From Chroococcidiopsidaceae cyanobacterium CP_BM_RX_35 (GTDB lineage Bacteria; Cyanobacteriota; Cyanobacteriia; Cyanobacteriales; Chroococcidiopsidaceae): DNA of 7,390 nt. Below the pieces are notes generated by a model that ran no database searches, had not been told where the DNA came from, and saw nothing but the letters and a program-made list of their open reading frames with translations. Position numbers and translations under genes: made by a program. This document shows positions 5,927 to 7,390 of this stretch, in pieces; position 1 is the first letter of the stretch; each line of letters begins with the position of its first letter. The stretch spans positions 1-7,390 of the forward strand of contig JAFAVL010000478.1 of assembly GCA_019242465.1 (NCBI GenBank), given 5' to 3'.

Positions 5927-7390
5927 TCAACTACCCATCCCCTCAATCTCTGCCTCAGCTTGGTGAACTATGCTTCTCAATTTCTCCAACACTTCCCCAT
6001 CGACCTCTTGCCATAAAGAGCGTTGATGAGCTTCTAGTAATCGTTCTGCCATGTCGCGCAAAGCCCAAGGGTTTTTTTGTTGAATAAATGCCTGAACAAC
6101 AGGGTCAAATAGGTAAGCTTCTGCTAGTCCTTGATACATGTGATCTTCTACACACCTAGCTGTAGCGTCGTAGGCAAAGAGATAGTCTATTGTTGCCGCC
6201 ATCTCAAACGCCCCCTTATAGCCGTGGCGCATCACCCCAGCTATCCACTTAGGATTGACCACGCGGGAACGATATACCCGTGCAATTTCTTCCTTGAGCT
6301 GGCGGACGCGTGGGTTTGAAGGTATAGAATTATCTCCAAAGTAAGTTTGGGGATTCTGCCCTCGCACTGATCGCACTGCTGCTGTTAAACCTCCCTGAAA
6401 TTGGTAATAGTCATCAGAATCAAGTAAGTCATGTTCGCGATTGTCTTGGTTATGCAAGACAATCTGCATTTGCAACAACCGCTGCTCAAATGCTTCCGGG
6501 GCAGCGCGACCATCAGTAGCAGAGTAAGAACTCCAGTTAATATAAGCACGAGCTAAGTCTTGGTCATCCGTCCAATTTTGCGCCTCAATTAAACCCTGGA
6601 GTCCCGCCCCATATGCTCCTGGTTTAGAGCTAAAGACGCGGTAGCGCGATCGCACCTCTGCTTGTTGTGGCGTCAACCCCGTCTGTAGCCATAACTCCGT
6701 TTCGTGAGCAACTTGTGCTGCTAAGGGGTTTTTCTCTTTTGGTTCATCTAACGCTGCCACTGCTGCCACTGCCCGGTCAAATAGATCGATCAGGTTAGGA
6801 AAAGCATCGCGGAAAAAGCCAGAAATTCGCAATGTCACATCCACACGGGGGCGTTCCAAAACCCAGAGTGGCATAATTTCAAAATCTACCACTCGCCGGG
6901 AAACCCTATCCCAGACTGGCTGAACGCCAATTAAAGCCAATGCCTCAGCGATATCATCACCTCCAGTCCGCATTGTGGAGGTTCCCCAAACAGATAAGCC
7001 CAGAGTTTTGGGATATTCCCCATGTTCTTGGGTGTAGAGTTCAATCAGTGTAGCTGCAGCTTTACGACCAACATCCCAAGCCGTTTCTGTTGGAATCGCT
7101 CGAATATCAACCGAGTAAAAGTTACGACCAGTAGGCAACACCTCTGGACGCCCTCTTGTAGGCGCACCAGCCGGGGCACTTGGAATATAGCGCCCATCTA
7201 ATCCGTGCAACAGCTGAGTAATTTCTTGATTGGTTTGTTGCAGGGCTGGAAGGAGGTGATCTCGTATCCAGTTTAATTCTGAGAGGAGAGGAGGAGATTG
7301 GGGGAACGAACCGCCCCAGCGTAGCGTTAGCGACTTAGCGTTGCCGTAGGTGTTAGCCGTTTGCGAAGCATGCGCGGAGCGCGTAGGCGT
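5927..7390 (-). CDS. cobN: Cobaltochelatase large subunit CobN, C-terminal part (5' end beyond right edge)
   Basis: The frame is open from the right edge to TGA (complement of 5927-5929), giving 487 residues of a subunit usually about 1,250 residues long. CobN binds the corrin ring and inserts Co2+ into hydrogenobyrinic acid a,c-diamide in an ATP-dependent complex with AAA+ partners (cytoplasm, cobalamin pathway). Conserved CobN blocks appear in order: LDGRYIPSAPAGAPTRG and LPTGRNFYSVD (about 64-95), WGTSTMRTGGDDIAEAL (about 135-151), RPRVDVTLRISGFFRDAFP (about 180-198), NQDNREHDLLDSDDYYQF (about 314-331) and NPKWIAGVMRHGYKGAFE (about 379-396). These match CobN rather than the Mg-chelatase paralogue ChlH. 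The TTG at 7210 is not the start, because family sequence (LNWIRDHLLPALQQT) continues upstream. The first ~36 visible residues are encoded by an interspersed repeat. Cyanobacteria generally lack CobS/CobT, so ChlI/ChlD-like partners are plausible; that is inference. No other B12 gene is in the window. Confidence 0.94.
   Translation of the reverse strand, partial: TPTRSAHASQTANTYGNAKSLTLRWGGSFPQSPPLLSELNWIRDHLLPALQQTNQEITQLLHGLDGRYIPSAPAGAPTRGRPEVLPTGRNFYSVDIRAIPTETAWDVGRKAAATLIELYTQEHGEYPKTLGLSVWGTSTMRTGGDDIAEALALIGVQPVWDRVSRRVVDFEIMPLWVLERPRVDVTLRISGFFRDAFPNLIDLFDRAVAAVAALDEPKEKNPLAAQVAHETELWLQTGLTPQQAEVRSRYRVFSSKPGAYGAGLQGLIEAQNWTDDQDLARAYINWSSYSATDGRAAPEAFEQRLLQMQIVLHNQDNREHDLLDSDDYYQFQGGLTAAVRSVRGQNPQTYFGDNSIPSNPRVRQLKEEIARVYRSRVVNPKWIAGVMRHGYKGAFEMAATIDYLFAYDATARCVEDHMYQGLAEAYLFDPVVQAFIQQKNPWALRDMAERLLEAHQRSLWQEVDGEVLEKLRSIVHQAEAEIEGMGS
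6646..6653. repeat. HIP1 octamer GCGATCGC
   Basis: Exact HIP1 site in cobN (codons for EVRSRY). Confidence 0.9.
7282..7390. repeat. Interspersed palindromic repeat translated in frame within cobN
   Basis: A low-complexity stretch running off the right edge. It begins with a purine-rich run (7281-7304) and continues with reiterated GTAGCGTTAGCGACTTAGCG and TGCGAAGCATGCGCGGAGCG wording typical of dispersed cyanobacterial repeats. Hairpins include TGGGG at 7299-7303 with CCCCA at 7314-7318, and GCGC at 7372-7375 with GCGC at 7379-7382 around GGA. On the minus strand it stays open in the cobN frame and encodes a Thr/Ala/Ser-rich run (SAHASQTANTYGNAKSLTLR) unlike CobN. The outer boundary lies outside the window. 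Confidence 0.7.

Noticed and set aside
5810..6087. Short plus-strand frames of 68 and 77 codons across the spacer and the cobN 3' end
   Set aside because: They overlap each other and run antisense into conserved cobN codons, with no ribosome binding site or recognisable domain.
5927..7390. Assignment of the chelatase subunit to magnesium chelatase ChlH
   Set aside because: The blocks NQDNREHDLLDSDDYYQF and NPKWIAGVMRHGYKGAFE, and RPRVDVTLRISGFFRDAFP, fit the CobN branch rather than ChlH.
7321..7390. Possible CRISPR array in the reiterated AGCG-rich stretch at the right edge
   Set aside because: There are no regular repeats of 23-40 bp with unique spacers; the pattern is short overlapping GCG-type words and hairpins typical of dispersed repeats, and it is translated in the cobN frame.

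Overview
The window looks like the chromosome of a cyanobacterium. Five copies of the HIP1 octamer GCGATCGC occur in 7.4 kb. The protein families are typical of the group: a TPR-CHAT protein, a CHAT-CHASE2 membrane protein and a DUF928 secreted protein. Two genes contain GC-rich, hairpin-forming interspersed repeats that are translated in frame. This points to a repeat-rich, larger-genome cyanobacterium (filamentous or Chroococcidiopsis-like), but the species cannot be named from the sequence.

Layout: (1) From the left edge to 2540 on +, the 3' part of a TPR protein gene ending in a CHAT caspase-like protease domain with an intact His/Cys pair; its start lies outside the window. (2) From 3349 back to 2555 on -, a 264-residue exported DUF928 protein. 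(3) From 5747 back to 3372 on -, a 791-residue protein with a cytoplasmic CHAT domain (His/Cys pair intact), one membrane span, a CHASE2 sensor domain and three further membrane spans. (4) From 5748 to 5926, a 179-bp spacer with weak promoter candidates and an AT-rich palindrome. (5) From the right edge back to 5927 on -, the C-terminal part of cobN, the large cobaltochelatase subunit.

The CHAT-CHASE2 gene and the DUF928 gene are 22 bp apart on the same strand and probably form one operon. The TPR-CHAT gene converges on them with only a 14-bp gap. Together they could form a signalling or proteolysis module: CHASE2 senses outside the membrane, its own cytoplasmic CHAT domain is the output, DUF928 acts in the periplasm or envelope, and TPR-CHAT is a second caspase-like protease with a protein-binding scaffold. 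The domain calls are strong; the joint function is inference. cobN is a separate metabolic gene (cobalt insertion for B12-type corrinoids).

The least ordinary points are the two in-frame repeat insertions (about 903-990 and 7282-7390) and two separate caspase-like CHAT domains, one of them membrane-tethered to a sensor, beside a DUF928 gene. No tRNA, rRNA, CRISPR array, transposase gene or convincing terminator was seen.
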